Positions 23,575-35,697 are shown, numbered from the stretch's first letter. The stretch is 64,000 bases of DNA from Rutstroemia sp. NJR-2017a BVV2 (GCA_002946415.1 NJPS01000039.1:1-64000), one strand, 5' to 3'. Numbers and translations: made by a program. The notes: a model not told the origin generated them from the sequence alone.

Positions 23575-24592
23575 ATGACACCTCCCACCGTCCTCATCAC
23601 CGGCGCCACCGGCTTCATCGGTTTCCGGACCTTATTAGAAGCATTGGAAGCCGGCTACACCGTTCGCGCAGCTATCCGCAACGAATCAGGATCCAAAGCC
23701 TTACTCGCCCACCCCAAACTTTCCTCATTTGCCTCAAAGAGCAAGCTTTCTTTCGTAGAAGTTCCGGATATCCTAGACCCGGATGCATATGTGGAAGCTT
23801 TGAAAAACATCACCTACGCAATCCACCTCGCCTCCCCCCTCCCCCTCCCCTTCCAAAACCCGCAAACGGAAATCATCAACCCAACCCTCCAAGACACAGC
23901 AAATCTCCTCGAAGCCGGGCTGAAAACCCCCATCTCTCAAACGCATCATCATCACATCCTCCATCGTCGCCAACATGCCCTTCCCCCACCCCATTTCCAA
24001 TCCCCTCTCACCGTCGCCGAAACCCGTGTCCCTGATCTTCAAGCGCTAGATACCATCACCTCCGTATTCCCCGCGTACTGCGCCGCCAAAAATCGCCACT
24101 CTAAACGCCACCTCCCGCATTCCTATCCACGCACAACCCCGCTTTTGACGTTGTGAGAATATTTCCCCGGCTTCGTCTACGGAAAGGATGAGCGCGCAAC
24201 GGGACATCCAATCCCTAATGTCAGGATCCAACCGGCTGCTTCTGGCAATCGTTTTGGGCCAAACCTTCCAGGAGCCGCGGTTGGGTGGCGCGGCGGATGT
24301 AGGAGATGTAGCGCGAGTGCATGTATTAGCGCTAGATGAGGAAAAGGCCGGGACTCAGGATTTCGGGGTTACTGTTCCGGTGGTATATGATGACGCGTTT
24401 GAGATTGTGAAGAAGCATTTCCCGAAAGAAGTGGAGGAGGGGGTTTTCAAGCGGGGAACTCAGGCGGGTTTGCGGATTGAGTGGAGGGCGGAGAAGACGG
24501 AGGAGGTGTTTGGGTTTAGGTTTAGGAGTTTTGAGGATATGGTGGTTGATGTTGCTAGACAGTATTTGGAGTTTTTGGGTAAAGCTGGATAG
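23575..24592 (+). pseudogene. NAD(P)-dependent epimerase/dihydroflavonol-reductase-like SDR, frameshifted
   Basis: The start is intact: MTPPTVLITGATGFIGFR carries the GxxGxxG Rossmann motif of extended short-chain dehydrogenases, and homology continues through ITYAIHLASPLP. After about residue 121 the homologous sequence hops between frames. IIITSSIVANMPFPHP is in the +1-shifted frame (from about 23942), LTVAETRVPDL is back in the first (about 24005), and IATLNATSRIPIH is shifted again (about 24092). FDVVRIF is in the third frame (about 24141), GFVYGKDERATGHP in the first (24169) and DVGDVARVHVLALDE in the second (about 24300), running to a natural stop at 24590-24592. That is about six frame changes, none with splice sites. 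Several lie next to short C, A or T runs. The catalytic region (normally YxxxK, here AYCAAK) is still recognisable. I call it a decaying pseudogene; uncorrected sequencing error is the alternative. Confidence 0.75.
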
Positions 24593-25759
24593 ACTTCAGG
24601 GATGAGAAAATACGTCAAGGGAAAGGTACATCGACGGGCAATGCCATTCATCTCATCCCATCGATTCATCAATCATATTCACAAGAAAACATAAGAGCGA
24701 TATCGATTGTTTGAACTTTTGGCCCCTTTTTCTTACAATATGAGTTGATTCCAACTTTAACAATTTGCAATGGGTATCATGACATACACCCAACGTGAAC
24801 AAAAAGATATATAAGGAAAATACCAGAAAATACTTTAACAGAGCCCCTTGGTATCCACCAACACTTCCAGTAAGTGAATGAGCGAGTGAGTGAGAGAGCG
24901 TAAACCACCCAAGTGTTTCCCCTTTCCCCTTTCTCCTTTTCCACCTACCCACCCAACCAACCAGCCGAACCAAGCTTTGAATTTCGTTTCCTCCAGTATC
25001 AAATCGATTCCCACCCACCTCTTGCCTAGCCAACCAATCCAGCATACCCGCCTGCCTGCCCATTCCGATCTCGGAATCCAGTCCCTACAGCCACCTCCAA
25101 GGAAAAACGGAGAACCTTGTATTGAAAAGTATATAGGTAAATTCATGCCTCGTCTCCTCGTATCACAATCTTTGAGAAAGGGAAGTTCGGATCGCATACC
25201 ACATTACCAACCGCCTAGTAAAAAGAGACGTAGTTGGTGGACTTTGTGTTGAGAGAAATGTAGTAGCATTCATATCGTAGAGCTCAGAAAGACGCAAAGT
25301 TAACAACAAAATCAGCAAAGAGAAAAAAAGAAAATAAGAAAGAGGCAGAAGCAAAAAAAGACAAGCTTGTTATCCCACGCCCTCAAAAAGCAAATAGGTA
25401 TTTCCTCTTAAATATTTCCCATGAGTAGTTCCAAAGCATCGCGAAAGAAGAGTCTTCTAGCTTGTTTTGCCTGTGATTTTCGTCTTTGAGAGCGCCCGCA
25501 TGCTTTTTCTTTGCAAACCAAAAGAAACTTCCACATGCACGACAGTAAACGCAATGCTACCCAAAGCAGTGCGCGAAAAACAAGTTGAAGAAACTTGAAA
25601 AGTCAAAACAAACAAACAAGCTGTAAGCATTCGAAAAAAGAAGTGGTATTTCGGGTATTGCGCGCCAGGGTATATCCAGCCATTGTGTACGACGTAATAG
25701 ACGTACAAAGAGACAATCTAGGAAATAAAGGAATAAAAGGTTGGAGGTATAATCATTTT
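24593..25759. other. Intergenic, about 1.2 kb
   Basis: This is the interval between the reductase pseudogene (+) and the convergent KH-protein gene (-). It is T/C-rich on the plus strand around 24900-25070 (CCCTTTCCCCTTTCTCC and ACCCACCCAACCAACC type sequence) and A-rich at 25316-25365. The ORFs here are low-complexity shadows. Confidence 0.5.
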
Positions 25760-28700
25760 TTAAGAACGCGGTGGTCCAATTGGGCCTGGGTATCCTGAGT
25801 TTGCAGAGTTAGAAGTCGATGGGCGTCCACTGTCGATCGAAGCTCGCATGCTATGTCTTGGTGTAGCATCACCCGGATGTCCATGCATGTGCTTATGATC
25901 ACTGTTAACGCTACCATTTCCAAAATGGCGGGTCGGCCATGGGGTAGTGTCATCGTCCGGCAAATTGACACCACTGTCATTCCATGGGTTTCGGTCCGCA
26001 TTGAAGCTTCGTGTAGATTCAATAGAAATCAAAGAAGTCTTTGACACGTTACCAGAGCCATTCTTGAAGAATGATCCACCTGGTGATTGGGAACTATTCT
26101 TGCGACCATTCAAGAATGAAGAGAAGGATGACATACTACCTGGCTTTCGAAGTTTGTCAAAAATGTTGCTTCTCTCTCGTGCAACATCATCACCAAAGGA
26201 TGATTTAGTAGGCGAGTCAGTTGCGACCGGTGTAGGCGCATGCTGCAGAAGCTTCGAATCAAAGTATTGCAAGGATTCTTCGAAAGAGTCAGATTTCGGG
26301 CGAGGAATAGCGCCTTTCACGGTGGTCACATGAATACCAGCTGAGGCAAGGTTGGAGAACAAGAATTCGATGGCATCCCGAACACCACCGGCATTGTTTC
26401 TTGTGAATGATAAGAGGAGGAGCACTGTTGAACCGCCATCCGCAGTACGTTCCGGTGACTCTTCTTGGACCTCGACGTCGACAACGTACTGTGACTTAAG
26501 TTTTGGCGCCAATTCTGTCTTGAAGGCCTTCGAGCTGAAGTACTTCATGAGTTCTGGGGTACGAGCGAGGATGAGTTCGTGACTGTCTGGCACCATGCCA
26601 AGGAATTCATCGACGCAGTGAGGGACTTGCCATTCTGGTCCGGAAATAGTGACATCGTCACTAGCTTGTTCAGTGCTCGGGAATAAGATCTTGCAGTTCC
26701 ACTTCTTCTCGAGCTCTTCGATCTGCTTAAGACGGGCAATGAGCTGTCTGTGATATAATCGATCGACGATGACAATTTGCGATGTGAATTCGGAGTCCAC
26801 TCTGTCGACCATATCTAGAATCTCGGATTTCACGAGCTCTAGATTCTGAGCATTACGTGCTGGCGTTCGACAGATGACATTATCGGCCTTGATGTCGTCA
26901 TCCTCCCGACCAACTCCACCACGATCCATTACATTCGAAAATTTGACGAAAACGGAATGCTTCTTCATGATCCTTTGGATGTGTTGGCCACCGATTCCGA
27001 TGATGCGCTTGTGGTACTGATCAGGAACATGGAAAGAGATCGAGGCTGGCATTTCTTGTTCAACGAGGGCGAGACCAGTCTTCATAGCTTCATAGTTACC
27101 ACCGCAAACATCGATGTTGAAGTTGTACTCATTGAAACCATCAAATATGATTTGAACGCTGCCTGAATTTGAGGTTAATTGAATTCCTATAGATTATGTG
27201 CGTGTACTCACTTTGGCCCATGATCTTATTGATCTTGCCATTTTTCTTTCCACTGACGAATTCCTTGTGCTCGTTTGCAAGTTCAATCTTCACGCGAATT
27301 TGATATTGTGCTCGCTTGACGAAAGGGATAGCATCAATGACATACAAGGCGGCCTTGACAGCATCATCAGAACCTGTGATCGTCCACTGCAACTTGTCGA
27401 ATGTTACATCTGCGTCTGAATTGGCACAGATGTCTGATAGCATAGTTCTGATTTGAGAGGTAGATGGTTGTTGCTGGATGTTTGTTGCCTGAATCCACCA
27501 GGATGCACTGTAGAATTGTCCAGCCTACTCAATGGTTAGCAAGATACCCCAACTGACAGACAATTAATAATTTACCATAGACATAATTTCCCTCACAGTT
27601 CGCTCGACATGAAGACCTTCCACGCCTTGAATTCTGATCATATTGCGTTGCGAGGCTAGGGCGGGGAACTGGATGAACGTTCCGTTTGTCTCCATAATTT
27701 TGCGAACCTTGTCCAACCTAGTCAGAAGAATACTGTCAATCTTAGCTGCAGATACGTGGGCATCTTTCATAAAGAGTCTTGTCATTCTAACGAGTTCGTG
27801 GATTTTGCTTTTGGCCATGGCTATGTTTTGTGGGTTGTCACCCGTTATCAAGATCTCTTCTGGATTTCGACGTTGAGCACCCTTTGGGCAGTATCTGTAG
27901 ACCTGAGAGAATGGTGGCGGGAAGTAAATGGCAGTATTTGTAGCAGACTCAATCATTTTAATGTTCTTTCGAGATCGTCCACAAACCACAGTGTGAAGAG
28001 AAAGTTCCAGGATAGCACCGTCGATCATACGTCCGAGCTAAGTAACGAATCAGTGGACGTCTTTGGAGAAAGAGTACCGAGTGACATACCAGCTTGTCAA
28101 TATAAACGAGAACTCGTGTCTTTGCGTGTTCGGCGCTCTCCATATCGCCATATACTGCCACTCTCCATCGAAGATCTCTTCCTGCCTCACCATTGCTGTT
28201 CAATCCGTCTGTTAACGAGGCGAATTTCGGTCCAAGAAGGAATATGTCGACACCGCAGAATGATGCTATTTGATCTAAGTGGTCTATAACTGCTGTCTTT
28301 AATGCTGTCTTCGATGCATCGATGATTAATTCTCCGTCCACTTCAATGACGGCACAGCGCTATTTTCACATTAGCGATCCATATCCAACCTAGATTTTGG
28401 GTTGAATCGTACCAATGCGAGCGGGGTATCATTTAGAATCGTTTCTCTACTCTTATGGACCAACTCCGGGCTTCCCGAAAGACATACGTTCGTTACTTGC
28501 TGTTTGAGACGTTTTGGTTCCGTAACTTGGACATGAGCTTCTATAGGTAATGGTCCTTCTGTAAGTTCTTTGCACAGCTTGCTCAGGTTCTCAACATTTG
28601 TGGTGTGTACAGGCAGTTTCCACACTGGGACGTCATCAGGCGCGTCTTCGGGATGCGTCCATCGTAAGACGGCATCCGCCGTAGCGTATAGTATATCCTC

Positions 28701-28919
28701 TGTATTGGGGCCTGCGAGGTCCGACGCGAAAGGTACGTTGAACGAGTAGTGTATAATGGAATCTTGAGCGTTCGGTGGCAGTATCGGCGACGATGCGTGT
28801 GTCGGCTTCGAGTGAGGCGTCGTCATTGAGGTCATACCAGGCATGGTCGGTCGCGACATGCTGAATCCAGGGCCCGACCAATGCCTCATATTGCCCCCGA
28901 TATTGACCAATTTATTCAT
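25760..28919 (-). CDS. Multi-KH-domain RNA-binding protein (BICC1 / Khd4-like)
   Basis: Five exons, 28919-28413, 28359-28090, 28037-27576, 27524-27212 and 27162-25760, encode 984 residues. The four introns are 49-53 nt and all keep frame. The ATG at 28919 (MNKLVNIGGNMRHW) is preferred to an upstream TTG. KH-type folds are indicated by GxxG loops: CGRSRKNIKMI, GKKNGKINKIMG and GIGGQHIQRIMKKH. Between them are several degenerate KH-like repeats with the IxGxxxxVxxA pattern. The C-terminal 200 residues are disordered, rich in Ser, Asn and Gly. The architecture recalls the multi-KH protein Khd4 of Ustilago, which binds mRNA and affects morphology, and animal Bicaudal-C; no SAM domain is seen. It is expected to be cytoplasmic and to control mRNA stability or transport. 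Binding motif and targets are not deducible. Confidence 0.85.
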
Positions 28920-31640
28920 CCTTGTTGTAGTTTCCAATATCTATTTCGACTGAACTCATCCACATAAAAACTCGTAGGCGTTGGCGTGGGTGGTGGTGGG
29001 CGGTTGAGTGTGGTGGTGTGGTGGGAAGGTCGAGAGGGATGATGGTTCAAAGGAAAGCACACGAGTAGATATTTGGGGTAGGGTCGAAGACTAAGATAAT
29101 GTAAGAGAAAGACTGGGCCACCACCAGCTAATGCTTTGATAACTAAGCACGCCCAATGTAGACACTGTAAAGCTGAGCTATACCTATTTCGTATAACTAA
29201 GCGAAAATTATGGGAGGTAGAGGAGGTGGAAAGTCCGAAAAGGCTATGAAGAAGAACCTAAATTTATATGGGCAAAAATGGGAGAGTTCTCCAGCGCAGA
29301 AATAAAATAGACGGATTGGGACTATGTATGATAGCTGATCTCGTTACCACAAGACTGAATTGAAGGTTATGGACAGCGAAAAGCAAAAAGAAAAGCCTCT
29401 ACACACAGGTACCCTAGAATTCAAACCCTAGGCAGCTCCATGGGTGGGAGGTAGACGGGGGGAGGAGGACAGGCGGTTCTAGAAGCAAAAGTTCTTTCAG
29501 GTCATCGAGTCGGTTCTATCACAAAAGACTTTTTAGCTATCTCACCAGAAGAAAACTGTATAATAAGAGCAGGCCACAAAGCTACAAGGGTGTTGAATTT
29601 GGTATGGACTGTGTGTATTCGCTGTACTTTTGTCGATGTTGTACAACTCCACGGGCATTTGATATTGTGGTCGTTATCATAGTAAATCCAGCAGTATCAT
29701 GTATCATTGGTGATGTCGCAGTTTCTGGCATTTGCAGAAGCAAGGGCATGAACAATGGAGGCGGTTAGGGATGCACAAAGGATACAAAGAAGATTTGCGG
29801 ATCCATATTTTGATAGACCTAGGTTCGGCTCGAGTACCAATGATTCGACATATTGGTGGGTATTCCATTGGTGTGCTGTGCAGCTATTGTATGGATTGTG
29901 GACTTTTTCTCTTTCCACCCAACCATTCATATCAATTCTCGTCGACTCAAAATACCCCCTTCGCCATGTACTCGTAGTGAGTGGTAATCGTATCGTATCG
30001 TATCATACCTACATAAAACCACCCTCCCCAAGCCGGTGTGCCGAGAGAGAGAGCCAGATGCCTAAGCGTGAATGGGTAAAAGCTTCCTACTAAAGAGCGG
30101 AACGGAGCTTTTGTGACCATTTACTACTGTACGTACTCGTCTGGAGAACCACTGGACATCAGGGAAACAAAGCATGAAATAGCACACTAACTAGGTGGCT
30201 GAAGTCCTAACAAACAAGGAACATAGAGGGGAATTCTCGATACAGGAGTAGCACCCGCACTTTAGTACAAGTATGAAGTATGACGGACAGGTATTCTAGT
30301 CAGGTATCTTCACAGCACCAACAGTTCAGCAGAGACTCGAGAGAGCGCAACTCCATTAATTTACAGTAACTTACTTTTTTCAGTAGAAAGATATTACTGC
30401 TTTGAAGCACAATCAGATTTTTTGACGCGCGGACATAAGCAGAACATCTTTCACTCAAAAGTCCGTCATATAATTAGAAAGTCTATGAGATCAGATACTC
30501 ACGATCAGTAACCTGGAGGAACCCACTAGATTTCCCTACTTCCCCGCTTTCTAGTTTGCATACTCCGTATTGTACAAGTACGGATAATTATGCTGTACAT
30601 GTTTCTATATTTCTACAGTAGAGTCTTTTCTTTATGCAGGCAAGTCTGGTTTGTGGCGTACAGTACAAATATCTTTTTGAAGGGAAAGGCCATCATTCAT
30701 TACTCTTACCTTGTACACAAGACATATACCCATCTACCTACCCACTTGATCCTACTCATACAATATGAAGTGTGGCATACCGAGTACACACAGACCCAAA
30801 CTACCGTACTGATCCTCCCTTCTTTTCCTTTTCTCCTCATCGTCAAACAAAAAAACAAAGCCCCTCCATTGAAACAATCCATGTATGAAAAAGGTCTATC
30901 TATCTATCCATTTCATTTCATTGTTTCTCTTTCCTCTCTTTGTGCAACCCACACTGCACGTAATCATAATTTCATAGGCGAAGAGCAAGAGGAGAGTTTG
31001 CTCATTTGATACAAGATCGCCAGGAACTTTCTACTCCTATACAGGCAATGATCGACCTATCATTCCACACACACAAACTGAAGCCGGTCTTTACTCACTA
31101 AAAGTTGCTTCGCCTCATAGGATGACTTCATTGGTAGCCTGACGTTCTAGACCCGGGGATATCTTGGCTTAACCTCCGTAGCAGTTTCGACTAAGTTGGA
31201 GTGGTAGGCCCAAAGTTAACTTAAGCTTGCTGGAGCTTTGAACTTTGCAATGCGATGACTTCTTGTCGTGGCTCATATTTCAATTCCTATGCTCACAAAT
31301 CTTGGAAATATATTTTTATGCAGTGTAGTGAAGTGCAGCCAAGCGTTAGAGAAATCGTTACTTTTATGATGGTAGTACAAATAAGGTTACAGTATATTTA
31401 ATTCCGCTGCTCCATGTCCGACCAACGTTGGTTTTTATCCAAAAACAGATCGTGACTAGAGAAGTACAAGAGACTTGTCCACTCAAGTTGTTTCCCAAAC
31501 AAGCTTCATATCCCTCCACAAATGAGTCCTTACCAAAACCAAAATCCATTGCAACATATTTATTACCTACAGGTGGCATCAACCACATATGACTCAAAAC
31601 AAGTACCTATTAACTCCTAGACCATGATCAATCATGAAGT
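28920..31640. other. Long intergenic region, about 2.7 kb
   Basis: This is the upstream region of the KH gene (-) and the 3' side of the 881-residue gene (-). The first part (28940-29300) is purine- and GT-rich and is a probable long 5' UTR and promoter of the KH gene. A TATCG pentanucleotide repeat lies at 29987-30004. ORFs at 29697-29930, 29755-30093 and 30590-31009 have no coding character. Confidence 0.5.
29987..30004. repeat. TATCG pentanucleotide microsatellite
   Basis: About 3.5 copies of ATCGT/TATCG in tandem. The same unit recurs at 45756-45778. Confidence 0.7.
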
Positions 31641-34286
31641 TCATCGGTAGACTTTTCTTGCAGTACTAGGAATCTCATCCGCGTAGATGAACACTGATCC
31701 TTCCCTTTCCCGAGGCCGCTCAATCATAGTTGGCGGCCTTTGACTCTCAACCTCATAGTATCTGTCACTTTCAACTGCGGCCGGTTGTCGGCTACGCGGT
31801 ATTATTTCCACAGGGCGGACACTGAATTCCCTAGGCGGAGGAGCCATAATTTCTCGGCGAACTTCGGGATGAACACTAGAAGCATATTCTCTTGGAGGCG
31901 CCTCAGGACGTACGCTCTGAAGTCTCCCCACATACTCTCTCGGCATCTCATATCTTAGTGCTTCGGGTCGAACACTTTGAGGACGAGACAGATACTCCCT
32001 TGGAGCTTCCTCAAAGTGACTAACCTGACGACGTTCAGTAGGAGCTCTGACTCTGATATATTCCTCGCCTGGAGGCGCCATTGCTGTTGGCCTCACAGAA
32101 TATTCCCGTTCACGGTAAGATCTATATTCTGGATGGGCGTATTCCGGCTGTGTAATGACACGTCGTGGGGCCGTAAGTGCTGGAGACCTTCTGTATAAAA
32201 CTCCGTCCTCTTCGTACGTTTCCACAGGTGCACGGGAGGAAACCGTCCTAGTGGGTGCACGCTCGTAGTAAACCTCACCATCATGGTGTCTGATAGCTGG
32301 AGCAACCGATTGGCGAATAGACGGTGCGGGTCCTGGGTCTATGAATTCGCGGCCATAGGCATCAACGATTATCCTGACGGGCTGTCTTGGTGGTCCCATC
32401 GGGACTGGTGATCGTCGTTCTCTCATAACAGGTGACCGCGATCTTTCACGATCAGCTTCTGGCCGAACACTGGCCCTGGGTAATACTGGTCGCTCTCTCT
32501 CCGCATAGTATCTTGGTTCTTCGATGACTTGTCGATCGAGTACAGCATGAGAACTTTCTCTGATCGGTCGAGAATAGGGTAAAGCATAAACTGGCGATAG
32601 CTGTCTTCTCGTGTATTGGCCACCGCCGTCGATACGCTGATATTCAACATCGTCCCTTTCAAGTCGCTGGTAAATCGGCTCTGGTCGCCGTACGTCTGCA
32701 TAACGGTCTACATAGCGCTCTTCATAACGTGGAGCAGCTCGCACCTCCTCATACCTCTTTGGCTCTTCATGAACAGCTTCGACAGGTTCATATCTAGGCT
32801 CATCATAGTTAAGCTCTGAAGCATACTGTCCCGACTGTCGTTGCCTCTTCGGTGGTCTAGGTAGAGGTGCAACACCGAATGGTGAGGGTGAACGGGGTTC
32901 GGGTTTAATATATGGCGAGTCCGGTGTATCGGCTTGACCACCATCAGCAGTCTTACGTCTCTTCTTTTTCCCTTTCTTCTTTTCCGAAGCCTTCGCTCCA
33001 CTAGGTGAGCTTTCTACACTTGAAAATCCTGGCGCAGCATTGCGTAGTGCAGCTACCTGAGCTGGTTGTGCCTCACCCAGCGGCAGGGGTTCGCGTAGAA
33101 TAGGCGGATCCCTTGCAGTCGCCAGTGGGGAAACCCGAGCAGGTTGTGGAGCTACTGGAGATAAATCATGGGCTCTAACGACGGGGGCAGTATTGTTGTG
33201 ACCAAGCGCTCTTTGCACATTATTCTCCGCTGCTTTCGGCATCGTAGATCTATCAATAGTCTGTTGTGACGCCGCACTTTCAGATCCCGTGGCACTGTCT
33301 TGGGAAGTACTAACCATGCCTGACGGTCTACGTTGTTTCCTGTTGGTGTTTGTCGGTTCTTCGTGCACCTTTCCATGATAATCATTAAAAGGTTGACTGG
33401 GCGAATAGGTATCCTGACCCGATGGAGTGAACTGTGATTGTGAATGGTTTTGAGCTGCTAGATGATTATCTTTAGATAGCGAAGTACCAGTCATGACCAA
33501 GTCATTGTCACCAATGTTATTGTTTGTAAGATCAACGTGAGCTGATGGCTCATATGCGGAGGCCTCACCGCGTACTTGACCACTGAGAGTCTCCTTGTGA
33601 CTGTGTGATGAGCCAAATGGCTCTGGTGTGTCATGCTGACTGGAATAGAAAGAATTCTCATCAAATGAATCGCTGCCAGCACCCACGGAAGGTTCTACTT
33701 CTGCAGCTGTAGCAGGATGCACTATAGTAAGTGCCTTTTGCAGCACTTCAGCAAGATCAAAATTTGGGAGGGATTCAGATGTCTGAAGCAAAGCTTTTTG
33801 GGCCAGGCGATGTTGATCCATTTGCTCCCTAAGAGCCCGTTCCAACCTCTGTCTCTGCAATTGTATTTCCGCTTTGATAAGATCATCGGATTTCTCCAAA
33901 AGAATTGGGTTTATCTCTGACTTCATAGATTTGCCAGACATCGAAGGTGCTGGTGGCTTCGGAAGGTGGCCGTTCATCGTGACCGAACGATTATTGAAGG
34001 GCGACAAGTTGCTGTTAGAAACGAAAGACGATTCGTTAGCCGCCTGTGCATTGGCACGAGTTGTCGAGGTACTGGGCGATGATAAGTTGTGCGCCGCACT
34101 GCCGCTCTGCTTCCCAACACCTACAGGGTGAGCAGGAATCTTGACGCGAGGATGAGTTCCTGCGATGACAGCATCGCGAAAGTGAATAATCTTCTCGTAC
34201 TCTTTTATCTCACGAATATTGTCTGCTGTCAGTGTAACACCATTTGTGCCATTAGTTGGCACAAGAGCAACAGCCCCTTGGGCCAT
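31641..34286 (-). CDS. Large disordered protein with Arg/Pro/Glu-rich repeats, unknown function
   Basis: A single exon encodes 881 residues. No enzymatic domain is recognised. Residues 21-45 (TADNIREIKEYEKIIHFRDAV, then KIPAHP) look like a short conserved helix. Residues about 130-172 (a stretch rich in Leu, Gln and Arg, EIQLQRQRLERALREQ) form a coiled coil. The middle is Ser/Asn/Gln-rich with an NLS-like KKKGKKKRRK near 450. The C-terminal 350 residues are dominated by Arg, Pro, Tyr and Glu, with imperfect repeats of the type PREYxxRxQSVRPEA. The end (REREGSVFIYADEIPS) has more ordered character. It could be a nuclear scaffold or chromatin/RNA-associated protein, which is inference. The ORF is long and uninterrupted, so it is surely coding. 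It is divergent from the nucleotidase. Confidence 0.75.
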   Translation of the reverse strand: MAQGAVALVPTNGTNGVTLTADNIREIKEYEKIIHFRDAVIAGTHPRVKIPAHPVGVGKQSGSAAHNLSSPSTSTTRANAQAANESSFVSNSNLSPFNNRSVTMNGHLPKPPAPSMSGKSMKSEINPILLEKSDDLIKAEIQLQRQRLERALREQMDQHRLAQKALLQTSESLPNFDLAEVLQKALTIVHPATAAEVEPSVGAGSDSFDENSFYSSQHDTPEPFGSSHSHKETLSGQVRGEASAYEPSAHVDLTNNNIGDNDLVMTGTSLSKDNHLAAQNHSQSQFTPSGQDTYSPSQPFNDYHGKVHEEPTNTNRKQRRPSGMVSTSQDSATGSESAASQQTIDRSTMPKAAENNVQRALGHNNTAPVVRAHDLSPVAPQPARVSPLATARDPPILREPLPLGEAQPAQVAALRNAAPGFSSVESSPSGAKASEKKKGKKKRRKTADGGQADTPDSPYIKPEPRSPSPFGVAPLPRPPKRQRQSGQYASELNYDEPRYEPVEAVHEEPKRYEEVRAAPRYEERYVDRYADVRRPEPIYQRLERDDVEYQRIDGGGQYTRRQLSPVYALPYSRPIRESSHAVLDRQVIEEPRYYAERERPVLPRASVRPEADRERSRSPVMRERRSPVPMGPPRQPVRIIVDAYGREFIDPGPAPSIRQSVAPAIRHHDGEVYYERAPTRTVSSRAPVETYEEDGVLYRRSPALTAPRRVITQPEYAHPEYRSYREREYSVRPTAMAPPGEEYIRVRAPTERRQVSHFEEAPREYLSRPQSVRPEALRYEMPREYVGRLQSVRPEAPPREYASSVHPEVRREIMAPPPREFSVRPVEIIPRSRQPAAVESDRYYEVESQRPPTMIERPREREGSVFIYADEIPSTARKVYR

Positions 34287-34833
34287 GTTGAAAGAGCGAA
34301 CTATTAATCAATTGATAATACAGAAAGATTGACTTATTAACTCTGTCGAGGTATTATGCAAAGGCCGTGTGAATGAATGATAGATTGGCTGCAAGTGCCA
34401 GGTCGCGGGTTGTAATTGTTATAAAGTCCCCGTGTGAATTGTTCTTGTCGTGAGGACGTTGTTTGAAAATGTGTCGGCTGGAAATTGCTGCAGTTTGGCT
34501 CTCGCATAGTTATTCGAGTCCTTAGCGCGGACGCGGACTGTTCCACTGCTACAGCCACACCTTCTGTACGTTTATCATACGAACGTGTACCAAGTAGATG
34601 AGATCACGGATACGTTTTCCCCGAATGACTCTTGAATTCTCCTGTTGTTTCCAGAGCAATGTTAATAAATGTATAATATCTCGAGGTGTATTAGAACTTA
34701 CACCAAACCTCTCCTTCAACCTGATAAACTTGCTACACCTTGCGCTCGCATCATACCTAGAGGAACTAGATCATCCATAACCAAATTCACTACCAGAAAC
34801 ACATCCAATTTTCTTCATCCCAAGGAAACGATA
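34287..34833. promoter_or_regulatory. Divergent promoter, 881-residue protein / nucleotidase
   Basis: These 547 bases lie between the two start codons. No clear factor site is seen. Confidence 0.4.
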
Positions 34834-35697
34834 ATGGGCGACGCTGCCGATTCAAGACCCGTCTTTTTCTTCGATATTGACAATTGTGTAAGATAGCTTC
34901 CCTTCCAATCCTTTTGCCCAATGCTGATTCACTCTGTGTTTTCTAGCTTTATTCCAAAAGTTGGTTTGCACCAGTGTTACACAATCACTTGTCAAGAAAC
35001 TAACAAGGTAACCACAACCACAGGCAAGAATGTCCACGACCACATGACCGAACTCATCGACCAGTATTTTATGAAGCATCTAGAACTCAGTCGAGAGGAT
35101 GCTTATAACCTACACCAAGATTACTACCGGACCTACGGTCTAGCCATCGAAGGACTGGTACGCCACCACAAAATCGACGCACTGGAATACAATCGTCAAG
35201 TAGATGACGCCGTGCCCTTAGAAGACATCCTTTCACCAGATCCTCAGCTCCGCAAGCTACTAGAGGATATTGATAGATCCAAGGTTAAACTCTGGCTCTT
35301 CACCAATGCGTATGTGAATCACGGGAAGCGTGTAGTACGACTGTTGGGCGTGGAAGATATGTTCGAGGGGATGACATTTTGCGATTATGGTGCAGAGAGA
35401 TTAATTTGCAAACCCTACCAAGAATCATTCGACAAGGCAATGAAGGAGGCTGGAGTGATGGATGAGAAAGATTGCTACTTCGTCGGTGAGTCTTTACGGA
35501 CAAAAAGAAACTGACTCTTACTGACGATGACAGACGACTCTGCACTGAATTGCCGTAAAGCCCAAGAAATTGGCTGGACCACAGCTCATTTGGTTGAAGA
35601 GGGAGTCACCCCTCCTGCCGAGAAAGTATCCAAGTATCAAATCAGCACGTTGGAAGAACTTAGGACGATCTTCCCACAGTTTTTTGCCTCGTCATAG
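34834..35697 (+). CDS. HAD-family pyrimidine 5'-nucleotidase (Phm8/Sdt1 type)
   Basis: Four exons, 34834-34887, 34947-34959, 35024-35485 and 35534-35697, encode 230 residues. These enzymes dephosphorylate nucleoside monophosphates (UMP, CMP and, in Phm8, lysophosphatidic acid) in the cytosol, feeding ribose salvage on starvation. Motif I is FFFDIDNCLYS, with the nucleophilic Asp and the acid/base Asp. It is complete only when the 13-nt second exon (Leu-Tyr-Ser-Lys plus one base) is included. The helical cap HxxDYYRTYGLAIEGL follows, then motif II LWLFTNAY, motif III Lys in CKPYQESF and motif IV FVDDSALN, where the last intron splits the first Asp codon. Length and motif order fit the family. 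Phm8 and Sdt1 cannot be told apart by eye. It is convergent with MED21. Confidence 0.88.

Noticed and set aside
24653..25252. Overlapping 120-136-codon ORFs on both strands
   Set aside because: Biased composition from C- and T-rich intergenic sequence; they overlap each other in antisense and lack domains.
30590..31009. 139-codon plus-strand ORF rich in Tyr, Leu and Ser
   Set aside because: AT-rich intergenic sequence with poor codon character, no domain and no splice context.
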